From Phymatolithon calcareum (lineage: Eukaryota > Rhodophyta > Florideophyceae > Hapalidiales): a stretch of 64,000 bases of DNA. A model generated the notes under the pieces. That model made no database searches, was not told the DNA's origin, and saw only the letters and a program-made list of their open reading frames with translations. Where the stretch lies: NCBI GenBank assembly GCA_977006965.1, contig OZ345353.1, forward strand, positions 4,154,001 through 4,218,000, in the 5' to 3' direction. This document shows, one piece after another, positions 10,571-22,328 of this stretch. The position numbers and the translations under genes were made by a program. Every line of letters starts with the position of its first letter. Position 1 is the stretch's first letter.

Positions 10571-11610
10571 TGGAATCGCCCATGGAGAAAAGAAAACTAT
10601 CCTGTTGCATATGGGACTACTCAAAAGCGAATACGGCCTATTGTAATGCATCTGGTTTTAGAGGCACATATTCAGGTTGCGTTTTGCCTCTTCGCACAAA
10701 GCTCCCAATGGACACACCTTCTTCTTCTTATTGCGGGTTTTTGAAGTTGCCCTAGAAGCACTCCACATCCTTACGGATGCAGTAGACTCTAATAGATTCG
10801 AGTGATACTTGATTTCACAACAGCTCAAAGAGGCCGAAAATGGTGGGTTTAACAATGATTGGTTCGCAATACGGCGCGCTTCTGTTCTATCTCACCCGAA
10901 CTTCAAAATTTTCAACAATCTCAGCAATGATATGCGTCGCATCATGCGTGCGAATGCGTACTAGGTTTGGCACAAGCCTCGTCACTGAACGAGGCATGCT
11001 GCACTGGCTCAGTCATTGCCTCTTATTCGCTCACTATCGGACTGAATCATCCTACGCTTACCTGTCTCACACCCGTCATTACCCCGGCGCTCTTATTCTC
11101 GGTTGTTCCTCAAGTCACAGAAGAGCCAAGGTGGATCCTGAATTCTGTATATCAATGACTGACAAATCCAGACATTTAATTTGTTCGAGCTAACGGTAAT
11201 GTCAGCATTGCCGATTGCGAAATCAACCCGAGCTTGTCTCACTTACCAATCACGGGAGACAGGCATCCACCTGCTAACGGGCCGATGACAGCTCTGCCGT
11301 CATAATGACTTTCGAGTCTGGTTGCTCCGCTACCTGCAGAGGCCAGTCCAGACCTGCGCAGCATGTCTGCGCCGTCCCTGCATCAAGACGAGCACCCGCC
11401 CCAAATAATCCAACGCCCATACGACTTGTCTATTTCCGACCTCGCAGTCTCATCCGGGCCTCAAGCATGCAGCCCCGCCTCATTAATCTGCACTTCGATC
11501 CGTGCGTTCGTATATGTACTGTGATGAAGACAAGGCAGAAACAGTCCTCCATTTGACGAAAAACGAATGAAACACCATCCATGCGTTTTGAGCCACAAAA
11601 ATTTGACCAG
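10571..11610. other. Intergenic, possible decayed coding sequence
   Basis: A stretch near 10853-10957 reads WFAIRRASVLSHPNF and continues without a stop for about 35 residues. I cannot assign it and it is soon broken by stops. Nothing else is recognisable. Confidence 0.35.
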
Positions 11611-12300
11611 CTAAGCAGTAACAACGACACCTGCCTTCCTGCAGGCCGGACACCAGCTCGGCTTTCTCTTCCCCCCCGGCCTCCGCTTGATATTATTCGG
11701 CGCCATTTCAAAAACATGTCCCCTTGAGCATTTCCACTCCAGCTTTTTGCTCCCCATAACATACACCTCGCTCAAGCATTCACCACCAAACCGCTTCGCC
11801 AAAGCTTGCATTTCCGCAATACCCGCTCGTTTTCCGTCGTGTGCGCACTGAGGACACCAACTTTTCCGCCGGCGTACATTGTCCGCCGTGGCGAACCATT
11901 CGTGACCATGCGCGCAGCGCCACATGAGCGGCTGACGAGCGTTGACGTACGCGGTGGACAGCAGGGTGCCGCCGCGTTCACGGGCTGTCATTTGCAGTTT
12001 TGCGACACAGAGCGGGCGGCGACACGGATTGGCTTCGGAGAAATCACAGGTTGGACAGCGGATGCAGCACGGAGTTCCCTTGCGGCCGGTTATGAGATGG
12101 CCGTTGCGGCAGATGTAGCGGATGCAACCGGGTTCGACGCAATTGGGCGTCTCGTAGCCGAATTGAAGGACTTCGAGGCGATCGAGGATTGAGGGACGAG
12201 GGGCGCGGCGGGCACCTTCTGGGATTTGGGAGCAGGTCCATACGGTGCCGATCGAGGAGCGGTGGGTGGGGGTCGGGAATGCGAATGATGTGCGGTGCAT
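11611..12300 (-). CDS. Zinc-ribbon repeat protein
   Basis: A 229-residue protein. After a Pro/Ser/Arg-rich N-terminus (1-45) it holds a degenerate CRNGH...CxxC unit (about 64-85). Two clearer modules follow, at about 107-152 and 168-220. Each runs G-G-x(2)-L-S-x(2)-Y, then W-x-C-x(2)-GH-x-(W/F) and, after a spacer, WCPxC. The Cys pairs are C129 with C149/C152 and C191 with C217/C220. This arrangement is known from repeated treble-clef/zinc-ribbon modules in algal, giant-virus and bacterial proteins, some linked to endonuclease domains. No nuclease motif is visible here. It probably binds zinc and perhaps nucleic acid; the biological role is unknown. ATG at 12300, stop TAG at 11611. Confidence 0.75.
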   Translation of the reverse strand: MHRTSFAFPTPTHRSSIGTVWTCSQIPEGARRAPRPSILDRLEVLQFGYETPNCVEPGCIRYICRNGHLITGRKGTPCCIRCPTCDFSEANPCRRPLCVAKLQMTARERGGTLLSTAYVNARQPLMWRCAHGHEWFATADNVRRRKSWCPQCAHDGKRAGIAEMQALAKRFGGECLSEVYVMGSKKLEWKCSRGHVFEMAPNNIKRRPGGKRKPSWCPACRKAGVVVTA

Positions 12301-13366
12301 TGTTGCACGTCGGTGTCGTTGTGTAATCTTTTACGGCTTGTGGAGGAAGGGCAGGGGTTCAGAAGATACGTTCCAGGTTCCCATTGTTTTTGTTGTTGCG
12401 CTTCTTCTCGGAGGTGCATGTGTCGACTATCGACTTCGTACAGTACACCTCAACCACCCATACGAAAAAATTTAGGATTTTTTCTGGATCTATGATCTTA
12501 TTCCTAAAATAATGTAGAATAGATCAGTGAGTATCAAAATTGCCCTTCGTATTACTTTTTTGCAGCAGAGCACGACCCGAGTGCTCTTCAGGCCAGTTTC
12601 ATATTGTACTGTAAATCAGAGCGGGGATGACCTCCGGACAAGAAGCGTGCAGCTTTCTTTGAGACATGTCACCTTCCCCAGTTCCCCACTGTGGGTGCGG
12701 TGCCGAACGACAAAACACACCATATTGATACTCATTGCCATGCACTGTGCTACGAATGCCCCCTCTTATATTTCTGGAACCGCATGCGACAGAACAATGC
12801 GTGAACGCTGAATATGTTTAAAAGGCTAAGAGAAGAAATTATGCAGATGATTTATATGCTTGCAAATAAGGACCAGACCTCATTGACAGTGGCTCCACGG
12901 GCGAGTGCCAGTTCGCGCGAACTTTTGAAAAGGAATACATATAGCTCCATTTCAATCTCAGGTCCACATCGTTTTCACGACTAGGGCGTCGGACATGGTC
13001 GCTTAAAATCCAAAGCCTCCTGAAGAGGCGATTGCATTTTCATGTGCAGTTGAATTTGATGCAAAGGTTCCAGCCTGGAATCATAGGACCAAAAAATTGT
13101 GACAGAAACATGAACACTGATATTTCCGTTAGAATAGTGCCCCGCGGGCCACTGCTGCGTGTGAGCAGAACAGAGTCAATCTATTTCGGAGGGATGCATT
13201 GCATTGGATGACGTCGAGATGGACCATTCCCGCCAATGCTTTGTACCTCTTGTACGTCCTGCAACTCCCTTCACCTCGACACCCAGAAGGCTGTACACAT
13301 CCGCCTTAATTTGCTCCCTCCCCTTCCCTCTGCTACCCGTGGAGCAGCAAACAAACCTCGGCAACA
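12301..13366. other. Intergenic upstream of SRP receptor gene
   Basis: No coding similarity is seen. The 150 bases before the SRP receptor ATG are C/T-rich (for example CTCCCTCCCCTTCCCTCTG at 13313-13331). This could be promoter-proximal sequence; I see no TATA box. Confidence 0.4.
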
Positions 13367-15142
13367 ATGATCGACGACTTCGTCATCTTCGAGCGCGGCG
13401 GCACGGTGCTGTGGCGCCGTTCCTTCGTCGGCCTGCGCGGTGACCCAATAGCCACATTAATTCGAAACGTTCTCCTGGAGGACCGCGCCTCAGACACCGA
13501 ACTACAAACCCAGTCGTATGGTGTTCGCTGGGCCTTGGCTAACGAGTACCGCATTGTCATCGCCGTCGTCTATCAACGTCTACTCCCACCAGCATATGCC
13601 ACCGAGCTTCTGCAATCCGTGCGCGCATCATTCACGACGACGTTCGGCCCAGCATTGGCTGTAGGTGACCTGGATGACACCGACTTTTCTCAATTCGGTC
13701 GCATCTTCGACGTTCTGCTACGAAAGGCCGAACAGCAAAGCTTGGAACGTGCGCGCGAGGCGCGTGTTCGTCGCGCGCCTAAAGTTAATATCACAGACCG
13801 CTCTGACACTTGTGCGCCAGAGGAGGAGAGACGCACGTCAGCGTCAGAACCTGTGGTAGAGCCTGACGCTCTGAGCCATGAGGATGTTGTGAAGCGAAAC
13901 CGTGAAGCGTTTATTCGGAAGCGGACGGCGGGTGCGAAGAAAAAGGGAAAGAGTACTGCCGTTCAAGACGCACCGACTGAGACGATTAGTAAGCCGCGAA
14001 AAGTAATGCGACCTTCTAACAAGGGCACTGCGGACGATGGACCTAAACTTGATTTCAGCAACGGTGCCACTCCCGGCGTGACTGATGATGCTGAAGTTGC
14101 GCGCGCGAGACAAATTTTCATGGAGGCCACACCGAATTCAAACTATGATTTGCTTGACGAATCATCGGATGAGGATGGCACACCAGGGCAGACGTCTTCC
14201 ACAAAGTTGGGCGGTGGCGTGTTCGACTATTTCCGCGGACTCGCTGGAATGCGCAATCTGACACGGGAAGATCTGGCACCGGCACTGGGGCAGTTTCGAG
14301 AAGCTCTTATCGGCAAGAATGTCGCACAAGATATCGCAGACAGGCTGATGGAATCGGTGGCGGCAAGTTTGGAGGGCCGACAGATGGAAACTATGACGAG
14401 CGTGTCGACAACTGTTCGCAAAGCACTTGATGAGGCACTCACGAGAATCTTGACACCGCGACAGAGCACGGATATACTGGCGGATATCGCGGCAAATAAG
14501 GGTTCGGGAAGACCGTATGTGATTACATATTGCGGTGTGAATGGAGTTGGGAAGAGTACATCTCTTGCAAAAACATGCTTTTATCTGCTGAACAATGGCT
14601 ACCGCGTGATGATCGCTGCATGTGATACATTTCGTGCAGGTGCTGTGGAGCAACTGCGGACACACGTGAAGTGTCTCGGACAAGGTGTGGAACTCTTCGA
14701 CCGCGGATATGGAAAGGATGCTGCGGCTGTTGCGAATGACGCCATTCGAAGGGCGAAGGAATATGGATTTGATGTCGTTCTTGTGGACACGGCTGGCAGA
14801 ATGCAGGATAATGAGCCGTTGATGAGAGCATTGGCTAAACTTGTGGAGGTGAATCGACCGGATAGATTGTTCTTTGTTGGTGAGGCACTTGTGGGGAATG
14901 ATGCGGTGGATCAGCTGACGAAATTTAATGCGGCGTTGACGGATAATCAGATGAGTGCGAAACCAAGGCTTATTGATGGGATCGTGCTTACGAAGTTTGA
15001 TACTATTGATGATAAGGTTGGCGCGGCGGTGAGTATGGTGTACACGACTGGGCAACCGATTGTGTTTGTTGGAGTGGGGCAGACTTATATGGATTTGAAA
15101 AAAATGAATACAAAGGCGCTTGTGAGAGCTCTTTTGAGGTAG
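13367..15142 (+). CDS. SRPRA: Signal recognition particle receptor subunit alpha
   Basis: A 591-residue SRP receptor alpha (SR-alpha, docking protein), the GTPase that receives ribosome-SRP complexes at the ER membrane and pairs with SRP54 and SR-beta. The N-terminus (MIDDFVIFERGG, about 1-150) is the SRX domain that binds SR-beta. A charged Lys/Glu/Ser linker follows to about residue 285. The C-terminal NG domain holds the G motifs: P-loop GVNGVGKST (389-397), [11 protein letters not shown] (from D420), DTAGRMQ (from D474), TKFD (from T542) and GVGQTYMDL near the end. The length fits the family (about 600-640). The gene has no intron. Two decayed copies lie at 33815-35472 and 41040-42696, so this is the source or the only functional member here. 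A LINE RT fragment starts 174 bases after the stop. Confidence 0.97.
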   Translation: MIDDFVIFERGGTVLWRRSFVGLRGDPIATLIRNVLLEDRASDTELQTQSYGVRWALANEYRIVIAVVYQRLLPPAYATELLQSVRASFTTTFGPALAVGDLDDTDFSQFGRIFDVLLRKAEQQSLERAREARVRRAPKVNITDRSDTCAPEEERRTSASEPVVEPDALSHEDVVKRNREAFIRKRTAGAKKKGKSTAVQDAPTETISKPRKVMRPSNKGTADDGPKLDFSNGATPGVTDDAEVARARQIFMEATPNSNYDLLDESSDEDGTPGQTSSTKLGGGVFDYFRGLAGMRNLTREDLAPALGQFREALIGKNVAQDIADRLMESVAASLEGRQMETMTSVSTTVRKALDEALTRILTPRQSTDILADIAANKGSGRPYVITYCGVNGVGKSTSLAKTCFYLLNNGYRVMIAACDTFRAGAVEQLRTHVKCLGQGVELFDRGYGKDAAAVANDAIRRAKEYGFDVVLVDTAGRMQDNEPLMRALAKLVEVNRPDRLFFVGEALVGNDAVDQLTKFNAALTDNQMSAKPRLIDGIVLTKFDTIDDKVGAAVSMVYTTGQPIVFVGVGQTYMDLKKMNTKALVRALLR

Positions 15143-15166
15143 AGGAAAATATAGTACAGTAAATAC

Positions 15167-15172
15167 AATAAA
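15167..15172 (+). terminator. Putative polyadenylation signal of the SRP receptor gene
   Basis: AATAAA 25 bases after the TAG stop. It is the only canonical signal close to the gene end; use is inferred from position only. Confidence 0.35.
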
Positions 15173-15315
15173 TTATGCAGTCTTTTTGAAGTATTGAAGG
15201 CAAAGTACAGTACGGTATCAGTTTGTTCTGCACAAGTTGGTATGGACGAAATTTTTGCTGCAAGTGATACAAAACAGTAAGTACTTTACATGACGTCTTT
15301 TCCTGATTCGAATAT

Positions 15316-15545
15316 CAACAATGATATCACCCGGAATGGACCAAGTGGGCGCGGAAATGCGCAAGACGGAAGTGGACTTAAGCACTCAAATCCTAAATGA
15401 ACTATGGGCAGCATGTGCCACATGCGGTGATATTCCTGTCAGGTGGCAACAGGGTCTCCTGGCAGCAATCCACAAGAATCAAAACCTGGAGATCCAGCGA
15501 ACCACCGCCCAATCTCACTGGTCAGCCATGCCCGAAAAATCATAA
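15316..15545 (+). pseudogene. LINE reverse-transcriptase fragment
   Basis: The frame reads VDLSTQILNELWAAC, then WQQGLL...IHK, and after a frameshift DPANHRPISLVSHARKII. These are the first RT blocks (including NxRPISL) of the same broad LINE group as the full element at 18774. It ends abruptly at 15545 where antisense WD40 sequence starts. The homologous fragment at 35610 lies at the same distance behind an SRP receptor pseudogene. Confidence 0.8.
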
Positions 15546-16374
15546 TCCGGACTACCCGATTTACCTCGCGGCATACGATATACGAACCAACATTACTCTC
15601 CGCTATTGCCCGGAGACTTTGTGGATGCTTTTTGAGCACAGTTCCGATTTTCTCACGCCATCGGGCGTCCCAGATGAGAACTGTTTTGTCCCAGGAGGCA
15701 GACATAATGCGAAGACCGTCCCAGCTGAAAGCAACGGATGAGACAGCGTTCGTGTATCCTTCCAGAGGATCACCAATTTGTTCAAACGTTTCGGTGTCCC
15801 ATACCAGCACCGTTCTGTCCGATGATCCAGAGGCAACGTTGCGTCCATCAGGACTGAACTTAACGCAATGCACACCACCGTCATGACGGTCCAGAGGAGC
15901 GCCGATTTGCTTTCCATTTCGCGCGTCCCACAATCGTACTGTTCGATCTTGCGACGCCGATGCAACTCGCAGTCCATCGTGACTCGTTGAAATTCCAAGT
16001 ACCGCCGCCTTGTGCCCATATTCTTTCTCGCTTGCCTCCATCTCAGACTGCGTGTCCCGAATGCGAACAATGCCGTCATGAAAGAAAAAAATTATTCTTT
16101 CCCCGTCATGGGTGAATAAAACACTCTGAACCGGCGAGCTGTGTATATTTGAGAATTTCCACAAAGTCTTACCAGTGTTTTTAGCCCACATCCGTATAGA
16201 GCGATCAGGTGATCCAGATGCAATAAGTTGTCCATAAGGGCTGAGAGAAACACACACCTCTTCGTAAAACGTTTTATGCTCGAAAATTGGAGAAGATTGA
16301 TCTTGTTCATTAGACAGAAGATCATTTAGTCGAAGGGTCGCTAGAACGTCTTGAACTTTGGCGCTCGACTTCAA
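15546..16374 (-). pseudogene. WD40 copy A of the NB-ARC-WD40 family, truncated
   Basis: An open frame of about 275 codons with five to six WD blades (for example LIASGSPDRSIRMW, VASASQDRTVRLW, VASGSSDRTVLVW, IMSASWDKTVLIW). It matches the second half of copy D (26935-27650). There is no ATG at the start: upstream residues (KSSAKVQDVLATLRLNDLL) belong to another part of the family and join the WD region at a deletion point near SLSPYG. The 3' end is cut at the LINE fragment junction (15545). It retains the Trp codon that is a stop in copies B and C. Confidence 0.75.
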
Positions 16375-16782
16375 CCGAAGGACAGCGTAATGAGCTTGTT
16401 CTTGTACATATAAGCCTGAAAGAATAAGCTAGCACCACTACCTCTCTGACCTTTTAAGAAAACCATGACCCCCTCGGATTTTCGGGAGAAAATTCTTGAT
16501 TAAGGTTTCACTCATGGACTTAGGCAACTTAGGCAAGAACTAATGAATATCTGCGAGTCTCCACAGCCGCACTTTTACTGTTCTTCTCTTTCCAATCGAC
16601 AGGATATCGTATTCAAGAGCTCAGAAAGTTAAGCGTTAGGAAGAGATTAATCATAAAGATAGAAAAAGCTTCATCGCAAAATGTAAACTACTTGTTTGAA
16701 ATGTACCAGAAACAACCGAAACTACTCCAAAAGCCTTCCAACTATCGGGGCTCCTTTCTTCGAATTTATTCTCTTCAAACCC
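16375..16782. repeat. Spacer repeat between WD40 copies A and B
   Basis: About 400 bp nearly identical to 17964-18371 and, inverted, to 27990-28390. The repeated spacer shows that whole units, not just coding sequence, were duplicated. Confidence 0.75.
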
Positions 16783-17963
16783 TCAATATACATATCGCCA
16801 CAGCACCGTTGTGTAGGCCAGCAACCAGCAGTCTGTTCTCTTCGTTGTACTGCCGTGTCGAACTGAAGATGGGACAGTTTCCAGCAAATTCTTTTCTCCT
16901 TCAACATTGGAGTAAAATGATAGTCCTTCTCGGTACAACTCAGCATCGTAAGCAGGAAAACACTTCGGCCACATATGCGATGTCTCTTCGACACATCCAC
17001 GAATGACATTCTCGGCGACCATATCCGTGATTCCATGCGGCACAGAGCTTCCATGTTCCTCTGACTTATTGTCCTGAGATTTGACCTTGGTCAGTTTCGA
17101 ATCCCAAACAATAAGTCGCCTTTCACAGTCCCAAATCCGGACTACTCGATTTACGTCGCGACATACGATATTCGAATCAACATTGCTCTCCGCTATTGCC
17201 CGGAGACGTTGTGAATGCTTTTTGAGAACAGTTCCGATTTTCTCACGCCATCGGGCGTCCCAGATGAGAACTGTTTTGTCCCAGGAGGCAGACATAATGC
17301 GAAGACCGTCCCAGCTGAAAGCAACAGATGAGACAGCGTTCGTGTATCCTTCCAGAGGATCACCAATTGTTCAAACGTTTCGGTGTCCCATACCAGCACC
17401 GTTCTGTCCGATGATCCAGAGGAAACGTGGCGTCCATCAGGACTGAACTTAACACATTGCACACCACCGTCATGACGGTCCAGAGGAGCGCCGATTTGCT
17501 TTCCACTTCGCGCGTCTCACAATCGTACTTTTTGATCTTGCGACGCCGACCCAACTCGCAGCCCATCTTGACTCGTTGAAACTCCAAGTACCGCCGCCTT
17601 GTGTCCATATTCTTTCTCGCTTGCCTTCATCTCAGACTGTGTGTCCCGAATGCGAACAATGCTGTCATGAAAGTCGAAAATTATTCTTTCCCCGTCATGG
17701 GCGAATAAAACACTCTGTACCGGGGAGCTGTGAATATTTGAGAATTTCCACAAAGTCTTACCAGTGTTTGTAGCCCACATCTGTATAGTGCGATCAGGGG
17801 ATCCAGATGCAATAAGTTGTCCATAAGGGCTGAGAGAAACACGCACCTCTTCGTAAAACGTTTTATGCTCGAAAATTGGAGAAGATTGATCTTGTTCATT
17901 AGACAGAAGATCATTTAGTCGAAGGGTCGCTAGAACGTCTTGAACTTTGGCGCTCGACTTCAA
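16783..17963 (-). pseudogene. WD40 copy B of the NB-ARC-WD40 family
   Basis: The layout is the same as copy A, including the KSSAKVQDV start, but it continues through the region after the last blade (RVVRIWD, DNKSEEHGSSVPHG, FPAYDAELYREG). It is broken by TGA in place of Trp in the blade ending KVRL* (about 17525) and by a one-base deletion near 17369 (GGATCACCAATTGTTC, where the other copies have three T). Copy C carries the same TGA. Confidence 0.8.
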
Positions 17964-18371
17964 CCGAAGGACAGCGTAATGAGCTTGTTCCTGTACATAT
18001 AAGCCCGAAAGAATAAGCTAGCACCACTACCTCTCTGACCTTTTAAGAAGACCATGACCCCCCCGGATTTCGGGAGTAAATTCTTGATTAAGGTTTCACT
18101 CATGGACTTAGGCAACTTAGACAAGCACTAGTGAAATATCTGCGGGTCTCCACAGCCGCACTTTTACTGTTCTTCTCTTTCCAATCGACAGGATATCGTA
18201 TTCAAGAGCTCAGAAAGTTAAGCGTTATGAAGAGATTCATCATGAAGATCGAAAAAGCCTCATTGCAAAATGTAAACTACTTGTTTGAAATGTACCAGAA
18301 ACAACCGAAACTACTCCAAAAGCCTTCCAACTATCGGGGCTCCTTTCTTCGAATTTATTCTCTTCAAACCC
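17964..18371. repeat. Spacer repeat between WD40 copies B and C
   Basis: Second copy of the approximately 400-bp unit spacer; see 16375-16782. Differences are scattered single bases. Confidence 0.7.
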
Positions 18372-18773
18372 TCAATATACATATCGCCACAGCACCGTTG
18401 TGTAGGCCAGCAACCAGCAGTCTGTTCTCTTCGTTGTACTGCCGTGTCGAACTGAAGATGGGACAGTTCCAAGCAAATTCTTTTCTCCTTCAACATTGGA
18501 GTAAAATGATAGTCCTTCTCGGTACAATTCAGCATCGTAAGCAGGAAAACACTTCGGCCACATATGCGATGTCTCTTCGTCACATCCACGAATGACATTC
18601 TCGGCAACCATATCCGTGATTCCATGCGGCACAGAGCTTCCATGTTCCTCTGTCTTATTGTCCTGAGATTTGACCTTAGTCAGTTTCGAGTCCCAAACAA
18701 TAAGTCGCCTTTCATGGTCCCAAATCCGGACTACCCGATTTACGTCGCGGCATACGATATACGAACCAACATT
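18372..18773 (-). pseudogene. WD40 copy C, 3' part (downstream of LINE insertion)
   Basis: This carries the post-WD region (NVGSYIVCRDVNRVVRIWD, then DNKTEEHGSSVPHG and FPAYDAELYREG). It continues copy C from 23218 after removal of the LINE: the gene sequence on both sides of the element joins without loss once one copy of the 14-bp duplication is removed. Confidence 0.85.
18760..18773. repeat. LINE target-site duplication, left
   Basis: TACGAACCAACATT, identical to 23218-23231. It is followed at once by a T-run, the poly(A) tail of the minus-strand LINE. Confidence 0.95.
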
Positions 18774-18983
18774 TTTTTTTCCTTTCAAGTTTATTTAAAA
18801 GCCCCACAGACTTCCGAAGATATGGGCAAGGCTTCCTCTGATGCTACCTACCTTTGTGTAGCTCACAAAACGTCCACCAGAATGGCGGACGGGAAAACTC
18901 AGGACTCAAAGTAGTCCTATTTCAGTCCTCTACGGGATTGTTGGTGCTTGGTCTCGACCACTTTTTGTCTTGCCTTCTGCGGA

Positions 18984-21900
18984 TTAATACAAGCCTTCTT
19001 CGGTCTCCATGCGTTCTATGAGTGTCTTGCTAAATAGTAAGAGCTCATCCAGCGCCTTTTCTGTTTCCAGTCGTTTTTCTCCTTCAAGTTCGTACCCTGC
19101 TAACGTGCGTTCAAGGGTTTCCATATGCTCTCTGGCTCTGGTGCCGAATTCTTCAGTCATACTTGTTGTTGACACCTGTGGGAATCTGCCGCAGGCATAC
19201 TGCAGCGCTAGTTGTCTGTGCTTCACCTTGGGGAACTTGAGGATTGCCGGCAATTCTCTTGTCTTGTCGTACGGTATCTTTCTTTTCCGCTTCGATTCTA
19301 GGCGGTCTCCTTCCATTTCCAGAAATTTCGATCGAAGTGTTTGCGACGATTGGTTCGTTTGGATATGCTTTACAGCTTCACCGAACGGCTCTCTGGTCTC
19401 CATCGCGGCGATATCTTTCCTCGTGTACTGCCATTCATGGTTGTTTCTTCTTTCGGGCACTTCTTTTGAATACATACGTTCTTTCGCCTTGTTCCTTCTC
19501 AGCATTTTGAAGGCCAAGATTTCTCGTCGATGTGCGGCCGCCTGGATCCGGCACAGGAGACGGAGCCTATCCGTCCTTCCTCGGGCCAGTGGCCCGAATA
19601 CTTGATTGAAGACTGTTGCTTCTACTTCCTTGACAGCATTTTGTACGTCTTCTGTCCAGGGCGTTAAGTGCATTGCGTACTCCCAGCGTGGCTGTACTAG
19701 CGCCTTGTATATCTGAATACACATCTGTATACTCAGCCCTTTCTTGAACACTCCCAGTGTACGCAACTCGTACACGGCCGTCCTTGCTTTCTTTAGTCGT
19801 TGCATCATTAACGTATCTGTGACTCCTCCGGGGTCTATGGATACTCCAAGGTACGTGACCTCCGGAACTTGTGCTAGTACCTTGTTCGCTAGCTTGAATG
19901 TCTTGCCCAATGTTTCCTCTGATTCGAGGACTCCGCTTTTCCCTTGTTTAGTGTTCCAAGTCATATCTCGCTCTTGTGCCCATTGGGTAGCTATATCCAA
20001 TAGTCCTTGCAGTGCAGCGGGTGATTTCGCAGAGAGAAGAACATCGTCTGCGAAGAGGATAGCCGGTACTTCAGCCCAGGTTTTTGATGCCCGGCTCATT
20101 CGCTCGGCGAATTCATCCATGAAGATGTTGTAGAGGCTTGGACTGAGAGGGGACCCTTGTGGGACCCCCCTGTCCACTAGAAACCAGTTCCTGTTCGCAT
20201 CACCAATTGTTGCTACCCAGGATGGTGTCAAGAACGCCTCGGCCATTGCGCAGATCTCCTTGGGCAGTACTTGTCTCATTCTGTTCACCAAGTGTACTCT
20301 CGGTACTGTGTCGTAGGCAGCCTTAAGGTCCAATACTGCTACACATCTCTGATCCTATTTTAGTAGCTCAGTAGCTCTTAGGATGGCCAGTTCAGTGCTC
20401 TTCCCCTTTTGGAAGCCAAGCTGATACCAGTGGTTTGAGTATACTGTGCGCAGCTTCATATCAATCGCTGTCTCAATAATTTTCCTTGCGTGGCTCAGCA
20501 AGGAAATCGGTCGGTAGTTTCCGGGGTCCTCGTGTGCCCCCTTCTTGTGTATTGGGACGAGGAGCGCTTTCTGCCAGTGCAGAGGCGTGTCTCCACATCT
20601 CCCGCAGGCCTCCCACAAGGCTGTAAGCACTTCGGCATTGAGCGATATATCGACTTTTAGCATTTCAGCCTTCACCTCGTCTAAGCCTGGTGCCTTTCCG
20701 TTTGGTGCTTTACGGATAGCCGCTTCAATTTTTGTCCTCATGTCCTCTGTGCAGGAGAATTTTCTTAGTCCGGGTTGCCACTTTTCGGTGCTATGGCATG
20801 TCGCTGAGATATGGGCTGAGAATTTAGCGCAATTCATGGGGCTTCCTGTCATCTCGTTTCTTAGCTTTCTTCTTCGAATTTTCTTTTTCATCTTGGCAAG
20901 TTGCTTCAAAGCCGCTGGTCCATCCTTCTCCTCCAGCTCGGCGATGTATTCTTGATACTGCTCTTTCTTCTTCTTGTTCACCAAGGTTCTGATTTGGTAC
21001 TTACACTCGTGGTAACGACCCCAGTCTTCCGGTGCTTGGGATGATCTGGCTTTCCGGTAAAGTTTCTTTCGCTTCAGTGCCATTTTGTCGAGCTCTGTAT
21101 TCCAAAATGACTTATAGCGTGCCGGTGTGCGTTTTCTAGTTCTCCACGGATCACACCAGGTTTTAACAAGTCGCTTGTACCCCTGGTGTAGATCTCTTAC
21201 ATTGCTGCACTTTTTGAGGTCTTCGATGACTCCGGGAATGCCTTCTTGGTACTTACGAAGCGCGATTTCTTTCTTGGATTCTTTTCTTGACTTTCCTCCG
21301 AGGTCCAAAATCTCTCTGTAGATATGGGATACCGATTCGGGGGAGGTACTTCCCTTGAGGTCCTCAATGAGACTACGCATTCGTTCCTTGATTTCATTTT
21401 TCCTTTGTGTGTCATCTCGGTCTCTTACACTGATTGGTCGCTTATACTGGTTCGGGTCACGATCTTGCCGGCTTCTAAGGCGCGTACATACAGGCCTGTG
21501 CTGTGTAGCCCCTGTCCATATGTCCTCTGGAGAGTTCGGCGCGGATATTGTTATTCCTTTCGTAACGAAGAAGTCGATATTGCTCCCGTACTTCTTCGTC
21601 TGGAATGTCGGTCCTTTGCTTGCTCTTATGTCCCATCCTTTTCTTTCTGCCCACTGGATGAGTTGGTTGCCCCTTCTGTTTGACTGTCTGTCCCACAGCT
21701 TGTGTCTTGCGTTCCAGTCTCCACAGATTATCGCTTGACCTCTTGCGTGCCTGTTGATTAGTTGGAGGCATTTGTCGGTTTCCTGACGAGTGGACCTTGG
21801 TGACATGTACACTACCCCAACTTTTAGGCTTCCTAGTTGGGCGATAATGATTTGGAAGTGTACCTTTGCATACTTGAAGATTAGTTTCACTCCACATCCA

Positions 21901-22328
21901 CTGCGGAACACCAGTGATACGCCGCCAAAGTTTCTCGCTGTACCTCGCCTTCTTGACCCGGGATCTTGGTTACGAGGCCCATCCGACGTTATCAGTTCGG
22001 GCCTTGGGGCATTTATTGAGAGCATATCGGTCCGAATGCGGGTGTCAGATCTCAAATGCGTCTCCGTGAGACCGATGATGTCGACCTTGTGATTTTGTAC
22101 CATCTTATGTAGGTACTCCGGGGTTTCTGGTGATCCCCCGACGTTCATCGTTGCCATTCTCCAATATCTGTTAAATATTATTTTTGGTTGCGCTTTGCTC
22201 CGAATTTGCGATGGGAGTATTGTTGGTTCCTTGCTTCTCTGGGTCTCCGGTGAGATTTGAGGGCTGGCCTCTCGGTTCGTTGCCTGATGTAGTTGGGTCG
22301 ACATTCTGAGAAGTCCCGCCTTCCACAT
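18984..22328 (-). pseudogene. LINE-A ORF2: endonuclease and reverse transcriptase, one in-frame stop
   Basis: A single frame of 1,115 codons interrupted only by TAG at 20355-20357. An AP-endonuclease-like domain spans about residues 57-290 (TMNVGG, GLTETHL with E89, ICGDWNARH). The RT follows: NYRPISLLSHARKI, then the stop, LDLKAAYDTV immediately after it, VPQGSPLSP (about 722-730) and FADDVLLSA (about 758-766). The C-terminal 250 residues are basic and helical, with no RNase H domain. The first ATG (22328) overlaps ORF1 by 158 bases; an internal ATG at about residue 58, at the start of the endonuclease, is an alternative start. Translation of the full protein would need read-through of the TAG. 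Otherwise this copy could supply only an endonuclease without RT. Confidence 0.9.

Noticed and set aside
14162-15055. 297-codon antisense frame in the SRP receptor gene
   Set aside because: It lies wholly opposite the conserved GTPase domain and its composition is that of an antisense shadow.
15439-16374. 311-codon WD40 frame of copy A as a gene
   Set aside because: No ATG, no NB-ARC part, and its last 36 codons are antisense LINE sequence.
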